From: Echinarachnius parma
Lineage: Eukaryota; Echinodermata; Echinoidea; Clypeasteroida; Echinarachniidae
Direction: 5' to 3'
NCBI GenBank assembly: GCA_037951105.1
Contig: JBAMJV010003812.1
Coordinates: 62,001 to 126,000 of the forward strand
Length of the DNA: 64,000 nucleotides
Each line of letters begins with the position of its first letter. Within the stretch, counting starts at the first letter, position 1. This document shows positions 21,667-34,538 of the stretch, piece after piece. The translations under genes and the position numbers were made by a program. The notes below the pieces were generated by a model that was given only the letters and a program-made list of their open reading frames with translations, was not told the origin of the DNA and searched no databases.

Positions 21667-22804
21667 GTGGGTTTTTAAAATATTTTTTGTATTCTTATTT
21701 ATAATGATTTTTGCATGTATTTTATGTATCCACTACATTGATGAACATTACAAGCAATACATTTGAACATTTGAACAGAAACTGGTTAAAGAATATTAAT
21801 AAGAAGAATGGGTTTAATTTCTTATAATTCAGATTTGTATAAAACATGTACTTACTTGTATCAATTAAACATGTTAAAATGATATCAGTTTCATATATGG
21901 GTAGGGGTGTTGGGAACGTGTGACCTCTTTGGTTATGTCTATTTGTTTTTATTGGTGTTGCTTGTAAAAAGGTAATAGAAGAACAGCTGTTGCCTGACGT
22001 CAAAACCGCAAGATGCATGACAATGCTTGGAACATTTTTAACTGAAACCAAGTAAAGGAATACGTGTATACACTTATTCAAGCATTTGTTTTAACAGTGC
22101 TCAAGTAACAATTCACCCATTGCCTAAGAGCACCAGGTGGACCATGATTAATCTTTTGGATTTACAAATGATAGAAGATAGATAGATAATATATAAAACA
22201 AATTGAAACGGATTTCCTCATATTAGGGGCTATATAAATCGAGTACATATTAGCCCAAGAGCTAAATTGTGTGCAATTTTACAATGGTAATTATGTTAAT
22301 GTTATGTTATCACAACCACACCTGAATATTCATGTACACAAAAATTACATGTAGTGTGGATATGCCCAGTGGCGTAGCGAGGGTCAACGGATTGGGGGGG
22401 GGGGGGGCACAACTGCGAGGGCGCGTAGCGCCCGAGGGGGGGACGGTGTGGGAGCTTTTGCAAATTTTCACTCGAAATAATGCAATCTGGTGCATACCTT
22501 GGAAAGAAATTTGATAAAGTATACAAACACAATCGAACCTACGTGTACACACACACACCATATTCAAATACGCTTACAAGGTATTATATCCGTGCTTGTT
22601 TACACTTATTTGGGGGAGGGTGTGGGAGGGGGTTTACCCCCTTCCACGTGGAGAAATGTTTGAAATTGGTGTTTGAAATATCTCTGTAGAAGTATGGTCA
22701 TTATTGTCCGAATCATTATAATTGTTATTATGAATTTTGTAAGATTTGTAAAAGATTGAACTTCGAAAAGAGTGGGGATTGTTTGACCATGGAGTAGGGT
22801 CCAT
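21667..22804. other. Intron after the Death exon, no gene
   Basis: No exon is recognised. A hAT-like terminus CAGTGGCGTAGCGAGG at about 22371 is followed by a G run and a GC-rich stretch with the short palindrome GGGCGCGTAGCGCCC at about 22421. Its other end was not found. Confidence 0.45.
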
Positions 22805-22926
22805 GGTTTATTCTAGCGGTTCCCTCATACATTGTTGTATTTGTATTAACAATACAATCATGGGACAGGTTTCGGTTTTTCAAATTTCCCTTTCGTTACA
22901 AAGATATGTACGATCGAAGTATTCAG

Positions 22927-23604
22927 GGAGATTTGGCGGATGTGCGAAGCGGTCGGGCGCAGGTTGTGGGATCAGTCACCTTCTTCAGTGCGAAGTTTGA
23001 TGAGCTGACAAGAAGGGTGGAGGAGCTTCACGTCTCCCTGAGGAAAGACAATGGCGAGCTGAAGGGCAGAGTTTCAGCACTCGAGCCGCAGGTGAAAAAC
23101 TTAGAAGCCTATGGGCGCCGGCAAAACATTGAGATTGCTGGCATCCCTGAAACCCAGCAGGAGGATGTCGGGGCAGTAGCCCTAAAAGTCTTGCAGCAGG
23201 TGGAGAGGGGCGTTGACATCAACGACATCGATGTTGTCCATCGACTAGGCCAGCCAGACCACATCCGGCAGGTCCATCAGCGGCAACCGAGGACCCAGCC
23301 CCGCCCAATCATCGTCCGCTTTGCCACTCGCAGGGTGAGGGACAAGGTGTTTGCCCAACGCAAACAGCTCAAAGAAATAAACGTCAGCAATCTGGGTCTT
23401 GGCCTGAGGGGAGATGGCAACATCTTCATAAATGAGAATCTACTGCCCGCTACGAAGAACCTCTTGTACCTAGCCAACAGGGCAAGGAAGGACAAGGGGT
23501 ACAAGTTCCTGTGGACTTCAAACGGCAAGATCCTCGTGAAGAAGTCTGCGGAGACACTAGCCATCGTCCTCACCTCTGAGGCCGATCTTGAAAAGATGAA
23601 GTAA
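22927..23604 (+). pseudogene. LINE ORF1 protein, 5' truncated
   Basis: About 225 codons, open to a TAA at 23602-23604. A coiled-coil (FDELTRRVEELHVSLRKDNG) precedes an L1-ORF1-like RRM region (RRQNIEIAGIPE, DIDVVHRLGQP, RPIIVRFATRRVRDKVFAQR) and a C-terminal domain (GNIFINENLLPATKNLL). Such proteins form trimers, bind element RNA and act as chaperones. The natural start is missing because the element is truncated. Confidence 0.7.
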
Positions 23605-23644
23605 AACTTTCGAAGAACGAAATGCAGACTTAAACTTTATTATC

Positions 23645-26607
23645 ATGTTTGATGAAACAGAGTCTGAAACATCATGTCAGTGTTTTAGTCTAAGCCCAGA
23701 AGTATTAAATTCTACATTTAAAGATTTTCCAAAAGATTCGTTGAGCTTTGCGCATATTATTATTCGATCCCTAAATAAAAATTTGGATCACTTTAATCTT
23801 TGTTTATGATTCTGTGCTTAAGCATAAATTTAGTATTATAGGCCTCTCGGAGATTTGGCAATTACATAAGGATACTGGATTTGGAATAAATGGTTATAAT
23901 TTTGAGTATAGAAGTCGTGTAGCTGGCAGAGGAGGAGGTGTTGCTTCATTTATCAAGTCTGAGTTTATTTATGAGATTGTTGACATGGATGTGCGCCATG
24001 CCGAGTCCATATGGATTTATCTTCATGTGGATGATAAAATTGTTGTTGTAGGCATAATTTATAGGACACCTAACACCGACTTGAAAGAATTTCAGGAAAG
24101 TCTGGTTGATACATTATATAAATTGAAGTTGGATAGACGCCATTGTGTGTTAATGGGTGATTTCAATATGGATTTGCTTAATATAACTCACAATGTAGTT
24201 GACGGATTTGTGACAAGATTACAGTGCTTTTGTTTAGAACAGATTATTGTAAATGCAACTCGTAAAACTGAGTTTACAGAAACTTTGATAGATCACATTT
24301 ATACTAATTATAGTGCTGGTAATAATTATGCAGGTATATTATTGACGGATCTATCAGATCATTTCCCTATATGTGCTTTCTTTGAAAATATGACTTGTAG
24401 TAAAGTGTTAGGATATTCAGTAAAAGTACGAGATTATAGAAATTTTGATAAGACTAAGTTTATTGCTGACCTTGCAGGTGCATCTTGGCAAGAAGTATAT
24501 AATTGTAGAGAAATGGACAGTGCATATGAAAGGTTTTTGAAAATATTTGGAAGTGTTTGTAATGAATATGAACCATTTGTGGAAAGGAAAAATAAGAAGA
24601 ATGTGAGTAAACCTTGGATTACAAAGTCAATAATGAAATGCATAAAACGCAAACATAGACTTTATTCTAAGGTTTTAGAGTCTATATTTAATACTAATGT
24701 TTATGATAAGTATACGCGGTATAGGAATCTGTTAACATCTGTTCTAAGGAATGCCAAGAAGTTATACTATGGTCGTATGTTTAAAAAGTATGAGGGTAAT
24801 TCAAGTAACACATGGAAAACAGTCAATGAATTGCTTGGGAAACAGGATCAGACTAGGAAAGTTGTTGATAAATAAAAAGTTGAAGTAGATGGGACATTTC
24901 AGGATTATAGAGAGCCCCAGGAAATAGTTGACATATTGAATGATTTCTTCGTGTCGGTTGGGCCAAGGCTGGCAGAAAAGATTAATGAGTTGCAATGTGA
25001 ACATAGTTATAAGGATTATTTAGGAGAACCTCTTAGAAATTCCTTGTATTGGTCACCAATTACTCATGCTGAGGTTGAAAGTGTAATTTTGAATTGCGAT
25101 ATGAAAAAGTCATGTGGTAGTGATAATATTCCTGTTAATCTATTGAAAGTTGGTGTGTATTATGTGTCGCAACCACTCTCTTATATTTTTTAATATGTCA
25201 TTTCAATTGGGTGTCTTCCCACGTTCTATGAAGATAGCCAGAGTCAGTCCGGTTTATAAGAAAGATACAAGAACTGATCCAGGGAATTATAGGCCTATAT
25301 CTGTCCTACCTATTCTAAGTAAGGTTTTTGAGAAGTTAGTGAATATTCGTTTAGGTAAATTCCTGGGAAAATATGATTTATTGTATAAACATCAGTATGG
25401 TTTCATGGAAAAGCATAGTACAAATTTATCATTGATTAGCTTGATAAATCAGTTAATTCAGTTTCAAGATGAAGGTCGAATTACTGTAGGTGTCTTTGTT
25501 GACTTTGCTAATTAAAAGCATTTGATACAATAAATCATGATATACTCTTGGGCAAGTTAGAAAATTATGGTGTACGAGGAACTCAATTGAATTGGTTTCA
25601 TGATTATTTGAGTGACCGTCGTCAGTTTGTGCATCATAATGGTTCCACTTCTGCCATGTATTTAATTGAATGTGGGGTGCCCCAGGGATCTGTTCTAGGT
25701 CCTACACTTTTTCTGATTTATATTAATGATCTGCCTAGATCATCAGACTACTTTAATTTTAGACTCTTTGCTGATGACTCTAATATTTTTCATTCATGTT
25801 TGCCTAATCAGGCAGATATTAATTTATTGGAAATAACTGATAATTTAAAACATATTGATGAGTGGTGTGATGCGAATAAGATTACTATTAATATAAAGAA
25901 AACAAATGTTATGATTATTAAGCCAAAGAGAAAAGATTGTCGAATTGTTGGAGTTGTAAAAATTAAGAATGAGTTATTGAATAAAGTACACGTATCTATT
26001 TTCGTTGGAATATATATTGATAGGTATTTGGTATAGGATGAACATATAAATAATTTATGCTCTGTACTTCGTAGGAAAGTAGGAATTTTGTATATACTAC
26101 GACACTTTGTTCCCAAACAAGTCCTTGTATTATTATATTATTCGTTTATTCAGTCACACTTATCTTACGGCCTTGAAGTCTGGGGAAGTGCACCTTTGAT
26201 GTTGATGAACAAAATATTGATGTTACAAAAAATGGCTTTGAGAGCAATTACTTTCAATAATAGAATGGCCTTATCCTCCCCATTGTTTTATTCATTAGGT
26301 ATATTTGATGTGTTTAAGCTGTATAAATTGTTAGTAACATTTTTTATTTTTAAGTTAATTTATAAACATTTTTAACACTCAGTGTTTGAATATTATACCT
26401 TTTTTTGAAAACTCTTATAATACAAGACAAAAAGATGAAAATATTTTGGTTAAGCCTAAGATGAGAACAGAGCATGGAAAAACTTCAATCTCATTTCAGG
26501 GGTCTGATATTTGGAATAGTATGCATTTGGAGATACGAAGACTTGATAGACTCCACCTTATTAAGATAAATGTAAAAAGGTATTTATTGAGTCATTACGT
26601 CTCATAA
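23645..26607 (+). pseudogene. LINE ORF2: endonuclease and reverse transcriptase, broken
   Basis: The likely start is ATG 23645 (MFDETESETS). The APE-type endonuclease follows (IIIRSLNKNL, GLSEIWQLH, VLMGDFNMDLL, DLSDHFPI). Reverse transcriptase blocks are [33 protein letters not shown] and the catalytic LFADDSN. There is no RNase H. Defects are a frameshift near 23808, a nonsense TAA at 24873, frameshifts near 25190 and 25513, and a stop at 26034. The domain order fits CR1/L2-type elements. The damage is light, so the insertion is not very old, but no activity is possible. Confidence 0.78.
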
Positions 26608-27164
26608 TCTTCTGTGATTTGCTGCCAAAGATTTTGTATTCTTTTGAAAAGATTTGATATGTTTTATATAATCTTATAGTTTAGTTGTTCTTAGTGGGTG
26701 AATGTCCACTATTGTAAATACTTATTATAGACTGTTATTTAATTATAGTTTCTTGCCTCATTTAAATGTAAGTCATTTATTCATGTACAAAGGGTCCTAC
26801 GCCCCACTAGCAATAGCTGCTATTTCTGTAGGGTCCTTTTACCAATTTGTTTTTGTATGTTATAATTTCTTATATACATATATGATTGTTATATTTTAAC
26901 CTATTGGTAATAAAGTAATTCATTCATTCATTCATTCATTAATGAAGAAAAACTCCCGTGGAGTTTTGAAACCGTGTATAAAGTGAGTGCGGTGAGTTAG
27001 TGAATATCACTTTGCATTTTCGCTCGTGACTTGGCCATGCGATGTCCACTTGACTTGAAATGTTCACACAATACCCTGTGGACATATGAGATCACTTGTT
27101 GCACATGTCAACAAAGTTACTCGATCTCTCAGCTCGAGTAACAGGTACAGCTCATGTTCTTCAG

Positions 27165-27270
27165 TTGGTGCGCCTGCCTCTGCGCAGCAAATTACCCAAC
27201 ATTCGGATACCAGGCAACCATCATCACCACTTTCACAACCTACCAAACCTGCCCGAAGCGTCACAGATAA
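27165..27270 (+). pseudogene. Frameshifted duplicate of the His/Pro-rich exon
   Basis: After acceptor TTCTTCAG the sequence starts VGAPASAQQITQH, matching the exon at 27393 (VDATPSSQQITHH). A single-base deletion near 27203 then shifts the frame; the match resumes in another frame as HHHHFHNLPNLPEASQ. No donor is found at the expected place. It is a tandem duplicate that has lost its coding function. Confidence 0.65.
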
Positions 27271-27392
27271 ATGTAAAAAAAAATGTCCGATCTAACTTTA
27301 CTTACTTTATTATCTGATCTTCCTCGCACATGTCTGTATGTTTTGCTGTTCATAGTGCTGCTTCTTTTGTTTTCCCATTCTTCAAACTTCAG

Positions 27393-27605
27393 TTGATGCG
27401 ACTCCTTCATCGCAGCAGATTACCCATCACATTGGAAACCAGACAAACATCCACCATCACTACCACAATCTACCACACCTGCCCGGAACGTCACAGATGC
27501 GTTTCCCAGCAATGGCTGGACTAACTATACAAGGAGCTCCTTCCACCTCTCCCCCTACCAGGTACCAGGGCACAGACAGACCCACCGTGACACCACCTTC
27601 ATCGG
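27393..27605 (+). CDS. His/Pro/Ser-rich exon after the Death domain
   Basis: A 213-bp exon with a strong acceptor (a pyrimidine-rich tract then AACTTCAG) and donor GTATGC, phase 1 at both ends. With the Death exon's last base it reads VDATPSSQQITHHIGNQ, then IHHHYHNLPHLPGTSQM and LTIQGAPSTSPPTRYQ. It is low-complexity, probably a disordered linker, and I recognise no domain. The start phase matches the Death-domain exon exactly. A decayed duplicate lies 228 bp upstream. Confidence 0.6.
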
Positions 27606-28405
27606 GTATGCTTACATGTAGTAGATATATACTTAATATTCACTAATCAAAAGTATCTATGTTGTTGTTTTTATTTAATTTTTATGGTGATTAGTCAATG
27701 GTGACTATTGTCGCCAACTACCATACATTTTTTTTAATTTAAAATTAAATTTCAATGTATTTATATCATCAATATTTATATATACAAGTATGCATTTATT
27801 TTGTCTATTTTCTCTTTTTTTTTTCACACATAATATAAATAATAGGTTTTCTTTTTTTTTGGACAAATCTTCAAGGCCTAAAAGAATTATCGAGGCATGG
27901 CCAGGAGCTACATCTAGATATCCTAAATATATCTCCATGGCTTGAGAATACATACAATTGGGCGATCGCACCACTGTCCAAATGTAATTAGCAACACTGA
28001 TCCCTCCCCTGTCACATGATGCCGTCTTACCAGCCCTCAAAGTACGTTTCTTAGGATTTCGGGGTACGCACCCCTCTGTTCACTCGCATAATACTGTCGA
28101 GGATCAGAGAAGGCGACATACACCTAGGTCACTCTGGCATAGAGAGGGGGCGTTAGCCTTACACAAGGAAAACAAAAACAAAATGTATCGCGATCGCACA
28201 CTTATATGCTCTCGGCCTCATCCAAGTCAGGTTTTTATCAAGCAAAGCATTGTGGGCTCACACTAAATAACGTGCAGTGCAGGCAAACATAATAATAATA
28301 ATAATAATAGTAGTAAATTGGTATGACAAAAAACGAACCAAAGACAAACAGACCATCACAGTGTATATTATAATATTTTACAGAAACATAAAACTAATAT
28401 TATGC

Positions 28406-31400
28406 TTACACGAAAGTTTGCTGTATAGCGAATCGTTTTGTCCTTTGTACAAAACGGATAGCCGCTTGAACATGTATATCTGTGGATTTTAGAATCATTT
28501 TCATATCATTTTCAAAAATATTAATTTCAACGAACATCATTGCTCGTTCAATCAAATATCTACGACACTCCATAAAATAATGAGTGACCGTTTCTAACGA
28601 AGAGCAAAAATCACATTTCCCTGTGGGGTGAATCCCAAGTTTATATAAATCAAAATGAAGGCCTAAAATTCCCAAACGTACTCTTCTGAAAATCTTTTCA
28701 GATTGTCTATTTAAATTACACAAAACCTGTTGTTTAACAAATGGCTGTATTTCTTTTAAAAAATAATTAGAATCTTCCCATCGACGTTGCCATGTATTTA
28801 CGGCTCGTTCATTTAAAATTGTCTTTAATTCTGAAAGAGCAAGACCATTACATATTTCAATATCTTTATATAATGCTTGTTTTGCGTAATAATCCACCAT
28901 TTCATTTCCATTTACTCCGCAGTGACTCGGTATCCATTCAAAAAAGATATCTTTACCTGTCTTATCTAAATGTTTAAGAATACTCACAATCTCTAATACA
29001 AATGATTCTGAAATTTTATTATTTTGTAACGCCATGAGTGAGCTCAAAGAATCTGAAAAGATTACCACTCCAACATACACTTCAACAGACTGTAACCAAT
29101 CCAGAGCTAAAGCGATTGCTGCCAATTCTGCTCTATATGATGATGTAAAATCTGTAAGTCTTTTCGACTGTGAGTATGAAAAGGCCGGTACATAAAAAGC
29201 CGCTGAGCATCTCCCTGAACCGGGTGCCTTTGAACCATCCGTGAATATGTGCAATTGTGCTGACCATTTCTTTTGAATTAATTCAATACTTTTTTGTTGA
29301 AGGTAGGCTGGGTTGTTATCCTTTGTGAATTATTGACTCAATTCAATAGATATGTGTGCTGGTCTAAGAAGCCACGGAGGTAATGGAGATGACAAAAAAG
29401 GTTCAACAGAGACACTATCGATATCACTTATTCTGCATGCAAAAGGTCTGTTTCCTGCTTTACATTTCATAATTAATTTCACTTGCCAATCTGGCCGAAA
29501 AACTTTTAACAATGGGTGATCAAAGTGTCTCTGCAAACTAAATTTATATTTTTCTGTCATAAAATTTCTTCTAATGTCCAGAGGCATTTCTCCCATTTCG
29601 ACTTGCAAAGATGCTAATGGCGTTGAAGGGAGTGCACCGGCACATATCCGAAGTGCTTGAAATTGAATTGAGTTAAGAGGTTTTTTGACCGTGTCAGAGG
29701 CGCTATTATATGCCTCACATCCATAATCCAAAAGAGGTCGTATCATTGCTCTGTATACCATTAAGAGAGATTTCGATGAGCTTCCCCATTCCGTTTTTGT
29801 TAAAGTTCTAAGTATATTTAATTTCCTTTTACATCTTAGTACTATATTCTCAATATGTTTTTGCCAAGTAAGGTGTTTATCAAATATAATTCCTAAACAT
29901 CGTTGACTTTCTTTAAACATTAAATATTCATCATTTATTTTCAAAATAGGATATTCTAAATGTATACTTCTAGTAAACAAGACAGGAACTGTTTTGTGTA
30001 CTGATAACTTAAACCTCCATTTATGGAACCAATTTTGTAATATTCCAATATAATTCTGTAGTTGTTCTGTCATATCAAATAAATTCATCCCTGAAATCCA
30101 AACAGCGCAGTCATCTGCATACAAAGATATTTGTATTCCGGGGACGACAGGGATATCTTTCATCATAATATTAAATAACAGCGGGCTTAAAGCACTTCCC
30201 TGTGGAAGCCCATTACATTGTTCATATATGTGTGACTTTGTTTGTCCCACTTTTACCTGAAAGGTGCGATTTTCAAGATAATTTTCTAAAAAAGTATACA
30301 TTTTTCCTCTTATTCCAATTTGTGCTAATTTAAACATCAATCCTTCAATCCATAATTTATCATACGCCTTTTCTATATCTAGAAACAAGGCTAAAGTATG
30401 AAGTCCTGTATTTAAATTTGTTCGTATAGAATTTTCTAATTCAACTATATTGTCCACTATATTGCGTCCTTTTCGAAAACCACTCATAAAAGGAGGCAAA
30501 ATATTGTGTTTTTCAACAAACCAATATAGTCTTTCCTTTATCATTTTTTCCAATATCTTACTCATGCACGACATTAAAGCTATTGGTCGATAGGAAGACA
30601 ATTCTTGTGATTGTTTACCTTGTTTCCGTATAGGAACAATTATAGAGTGCTTCAATTGTTTAGGAATAACTTCAGAATTCCAACAAATATTCAAAACCTT
30701 CAAAAACAATAACTTACTTGTGGCAGACAAATTTTTATAGACTACATATGGAATTTTGTCCTGACCAGGAGCCGATTGCTTACAATTGTCTAAAGCTTTA
30801 CTTAACTCTTGAATAGTAAAGTCTGTATCCAAAACATTAGTCAAACCGTCATTTTGTAATGTGGGCAATATTTGTTTATTCAAAATATTTTGACTAGATG
30901 TTTGGAAATAATTCCCTAAAGCATCGGCCTTTTCCTGGTCAGTTACAAATTGTTTATCTTCTTGAACAAGTATTGGCAGATTTTTAGGGGAGGTAACTTT
31001 AACACCATTCAATTTTTGTTTATGCAAGTCCAAATCTTAGATTCTGACATAAAACGATCCATCTTTTGACAAAAACCCTTCCAATATTTTCGTTCCGCAT
31101 TTCGTAACATTTTCTGGGCTTGTCCTTTCTTTTTTAAATAATCATCCAAACTTTCAACAGAAATACAACGAGATAGTTTATTACAGGCCCGATTTCTTTC
31201 TTCAATAGCTTGTGTGCAGTCTAAAGTCCACCAAAAGACCGATTCATGTTTTTTCTTTGTTTTATTTACGGGCAAAGTCTCTTTTATTGCCTTTTTAAAA
31301 ATATTTCATAAACATTTCATATGTCTTTTGGACGTCATTTTGTACAATTAATTCCTCACATTTGCCTGCAAAAGTTGCCCAATTCATATTTTTAAAGGAC

Positions 31401-32195
31401 CAATGATCTTCATCATCTTGTCCTTTAAGACCAGAAACTGGGGGAGTGTCCAAATCAGGCCTCTCGGGTTGATCTGATTGCACATGAATTATAATACAAA
31501 AATGGTCACTTCCAAAAGTGTTAGGAGTAACCTCCCATAAACATCTACTTCCCAAGTTTGGGGAGACAAAACTTAAATCCAAATTTGAAAGTTTTCCTGA
31601 ATGTGGGTCTATCTAGTTCCCATTCCATCATTAAGAAGAATTAAATCATGGTCCATTACAAACTGATCTACTATTTTTCCATTACAATCATTTCTTTTAC
31701 TACCCCACAAGATATTATGAGAATTAAAATCTCCTAATATCAAACATTTTTCATTTTTGTCTATATTTACAAGCAAACGTTTCAAAATATTATCATTCAA
31801 TTTCTGGCATGGATTATAAAAATTCACTATAGATAATGATTCTCCCCCAACACGTAATCTTACGTGTTGAATTTCATACTCACCATCATCTATAGGTTGT
31901 TCATAATACAGAGAATTATGAATATAAATTGCACAAACACCTCGGGTTTGGTTTTCTCTATGTCTTGAGAAACAATCATATCCCGGGAGAATCATTTCAT
32001 TGTCAGGTTGAAACCAAGTTTCTTGTATACAAAACACATGAAATAATTGATCAGTAATTTGTAAATATTGAGCAAGCTCTCTACCATGATTATTAAAACC
32101 TTGAGCGTTCCATTGGAGAATGGTCAACGCGTACATGAGTAGAACTTGAAACAACATTGTTGTTTTAATCATATTTACAAAAATATATTTAAACA
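28406..32195 (-). pseudogene. ORF2 of I-like LINE copy B, broken
   Basis: Same domain series as copy C: endonuclease (LQWNAQGFNNHG, CLILGDFNSHN), reverse transcriptase (SYRPIALMSCMSKIL, CNGLPQGSALSPLLF, SLYADDCAVW), RNase H (LHIFTDGSKAPGSGR, SSYRAELAAIALAL, WIPSHCGVNGNEMVDYYAKQ). Compared with copy C it has a 1-nt deletion near 31612, a 15-nt in-frame deletion near 31350, frameshifts near 31300 and 31015, a nonsense change of GAA to TAA at about 29330, and a 3-nt loss near 28460. It cannot make a functional enzyme. Confidence 0.8.
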
Positions 32196-33585
32196 TTAAC
32201 TTGCAGAAGCCTTTCAGCGGCTGTTTTAACAAGAATCAAAATGTCCCTCTCCGCTCTTCCAACACAGAGACTTCTAATTAAATGAGCGATCGATCGAATG
32301 AGTAGCTCGTCGCTAACAATAGCTAAAATACTACCACTTTCTAATATATCTAGAGTGTCTCTTTTAATCTGTTCTGTGTGTGATGATTCAAGGACCTTTG
32401 TTTTTGAAGTGGTGGGTGCTTGTATTTTGGTTGGTTGTGTTACATATTCTTGGGGATGTGATTGTTTGGGCACTGTGAGAGTAATCCCTTCTTTTTTATG
32501 CGATGTGCTGGGTTGTTCTTGCGTTTTGACCAATTCTATTAATGGGGGTGTTTGAGTACTTGTTGTGTGGTTGGTTTTGGTTGGGATTGATTGATGTTCC
32601 AGGTTTTGATTGCCTGGGCATAAGTTGTCTTCTAGGTTACTTTCAGTGTTTGAATTTCTTTTGCTTTTTTTGCTTCTTTGCATCCATTGTATGCAGCTGA
32701 GTGGGGTCCACCACAATTGACACATTTTGGGTTTTCTTTTTTTGTACAATTATCAAAAGAATGTTCATCTCCACATCTTACACAACGTTCTTTAGCTCTG
32801 CATTGAGAAATTCCGTGGCAGAAATGTTGACATTTAAAACATCTAATAACTTGTGGTATGTATGTCCTCACTTTGAAAATCAAAAAACAAAAGTTTACCC
32901 TTTCTGGTAGAGTGTCTGAGTTGAATGTGATTATTACGTTCTGGGTTGGTGTCACAACGCGGTCTTGTTTGTTGATCTTTTTCATGCGTTGGACGCCTAC
33001 GACTTTCTGTGATTTTAACTCTTCCTTCAGTTCATCGTCCGTGACCTCAATTGGCACCCCAGTAATCAGCCCCTTTATCCCGAAAGTTCGTTCCCGAATT
33101 TTTACTGGGATAGTGCCAATTTTCTGCACTTGTTTTAGGGCTTGTACTTGCTTGATATTGAAACATTTGACAAGAATCCCGTCCCTAACGATCTTAACAA
33201 AATCAATTTGGGATTGCCCTATACATTCTTTAATGGATTTAGCTATAGCTATGGGATTAACCTTTGTGAGATTTCTGCTTGGGTCTGTAGAAACGAACAA
33301 TATTTTCAAGTCAGATTGAGGTGGTTGGGTTTGCTTTGGTTTTTGATTCAAAGAGTTGTCTGAGTCTGTCATGTCTGTGGAATTATAATCTGTTGTCCTT
33401 GAAATATTTTCTATGTACTGACCAGTGGTCCCTTCCCTTCTACGTTTCGCGGATTTAGGCCTACGGTTTTTAGGCCGCACCACTTGAAATGGATCATTCT
33501 CATCATCTTCATCCTCATCCATACGTACACTATCATTCATAGTCACACCTTCTGGTACACTCAGTTCTGGCGCCGAGGCCGCCAT
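32189..33585 (-). pseudogene. ORF1 of I-like LINE copy B, broken
   Basis: The start is ATG 33583-33585 (MAASAPELSVPEGVTMNDS). Three CCHC-type knuckles are recognisable, but the first reads CFKCQHFCHGISQC, with Cys where copy C has Gly. A CAG-to-TAG nonsense change at 32632 and a 1-nt deletion near 32548 end the frame early. The reading frame resumes to the ORF1 stop at 32189. This is a gag-like RNA-binding protein in intact relatives. Confidence 0.78.
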
Positions 33586-34538
33586 GATTGGCACACCCCA
33601 AAAAAGCGCGAAAATCAATTGTCAAAATTTACGATACAATATAATACAGTGCAGTGTGTGACGCCCACAAAGCTTACCTGACCTGGATAATTCCAAATGT
33701 CCCGAAAATCGTCCGAACCGGAAACAAACTATAAACGCATACAATATATCACTTTATCCAATATAAATACAACCACTATCCATAAATGTTGTTGTTGTTG
33801 TTGTTGTTGTTATTTAATTTTTATGGCGATTAGTCAATGGTGACTATTGTCGCCAACTACCATACATTTTTTTAAATTTAAAATTAAATTTCTATGTATT
33901 TATATCATCAATATTTATATATACAAGTATGCATTTATTTTGTCTATTTTCTCTTTTTTTTCCACACATAATATAAATAATAGTTTTTTTTGGACAAATC
34001 TTCAAGGCATAAAAGAATTATCGAGGCATGGCCAGGAGCTACATCTAGATATCCTAAATATATCTCCATGGCTTGAGAATACATACAATTGGGCGATCGC
34101 ACCACTGTCCAAATGTAATTAGCAACACTGATCCCTCCCCTGTCACATGATGCCGTCTTACCAGCCCTCAAAGTACGTTTCTTAGGCTTTCGGGGTACGC
34201 ACCCCTCTGTTCACTCTCATAATACTGTCGAGGATCAGAGAAGGCGACATACACCTAGGTCACTCTGGCATAGAGAGGGGGGCGTTAGCCTTACACAAGG
34301 AAACAAAAACAAAATGTAGCGCGATCGCACACTTATATGCTCTCGGCCTCATCCAAGTCAGGTTTTTATCAAGCATAGCATTGTGGGCTCACACTAAATA
34401 ACGTGCAGTGCAGTGGGTGCAAACATAATAATAATAATAATAATAGTAAATTGGTATGACAAAAAACGAACCAAAGACAAACAGACCATTACAGTGTATA
34501 TTATAATATTTTACAGAAACATAAAACTAATATTATGC

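Larger units (their letters stand above)
22927..26941 (+). mobile_element. CR1/L2-like LINE, 5' truncated and dead
   Basis: Bounded by the split R1 repeat and ending in an ATTC repeat (about 26917-26941). It carries the remains of two ORFs on the plus strand. The 5' end cuts into ORF1 without a start codon, a normal result of incomplete target-primed reverse transcription. It lies in an intron of the ankyrin/Death gene in the same orientation. Confidence 0.8.
22805..27125 (+). repeat. MITE R1 copy split by a LINE
   Basis: The left part of R1 (about 22805-22926, ending GATCGAAGTATTCAG) and the right part (26942-27125, starting AATGAAGAAAAACTCC) are contiguous in other copies (compare 3945-3980). 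The 4-kb LINE between them is therefore a later insertion, and the junctions give its exact ends. Confidence 0.8.
27667..33789 (-). mobile_element. I-like LINE, copy B (dead)
   Basis: A 6.1-kb non-LTR element on the minus strand with ORF1 (zinc knuckles) and ORF2 (endonuclease, reverse transcriptase, RNase H). Its sense 3' end ends in AAC repeats near 27670. Its sense 5' end lies at 33789, directly next to the AAC-repeat tail of copy C. It is nearly identical to copy C but carries several inactivating changes. Having an RNase H domain places it nearer the I clade than Jockey. Confidence 0.85.

Noticed and set aside
32298-33363. Plus-strand open frames opposite LINE ORF1
   Set aside because: They are antisense shadows of the zinc-knuckle ORF and recur at 38450-39516 only because the LINE is duplicated.
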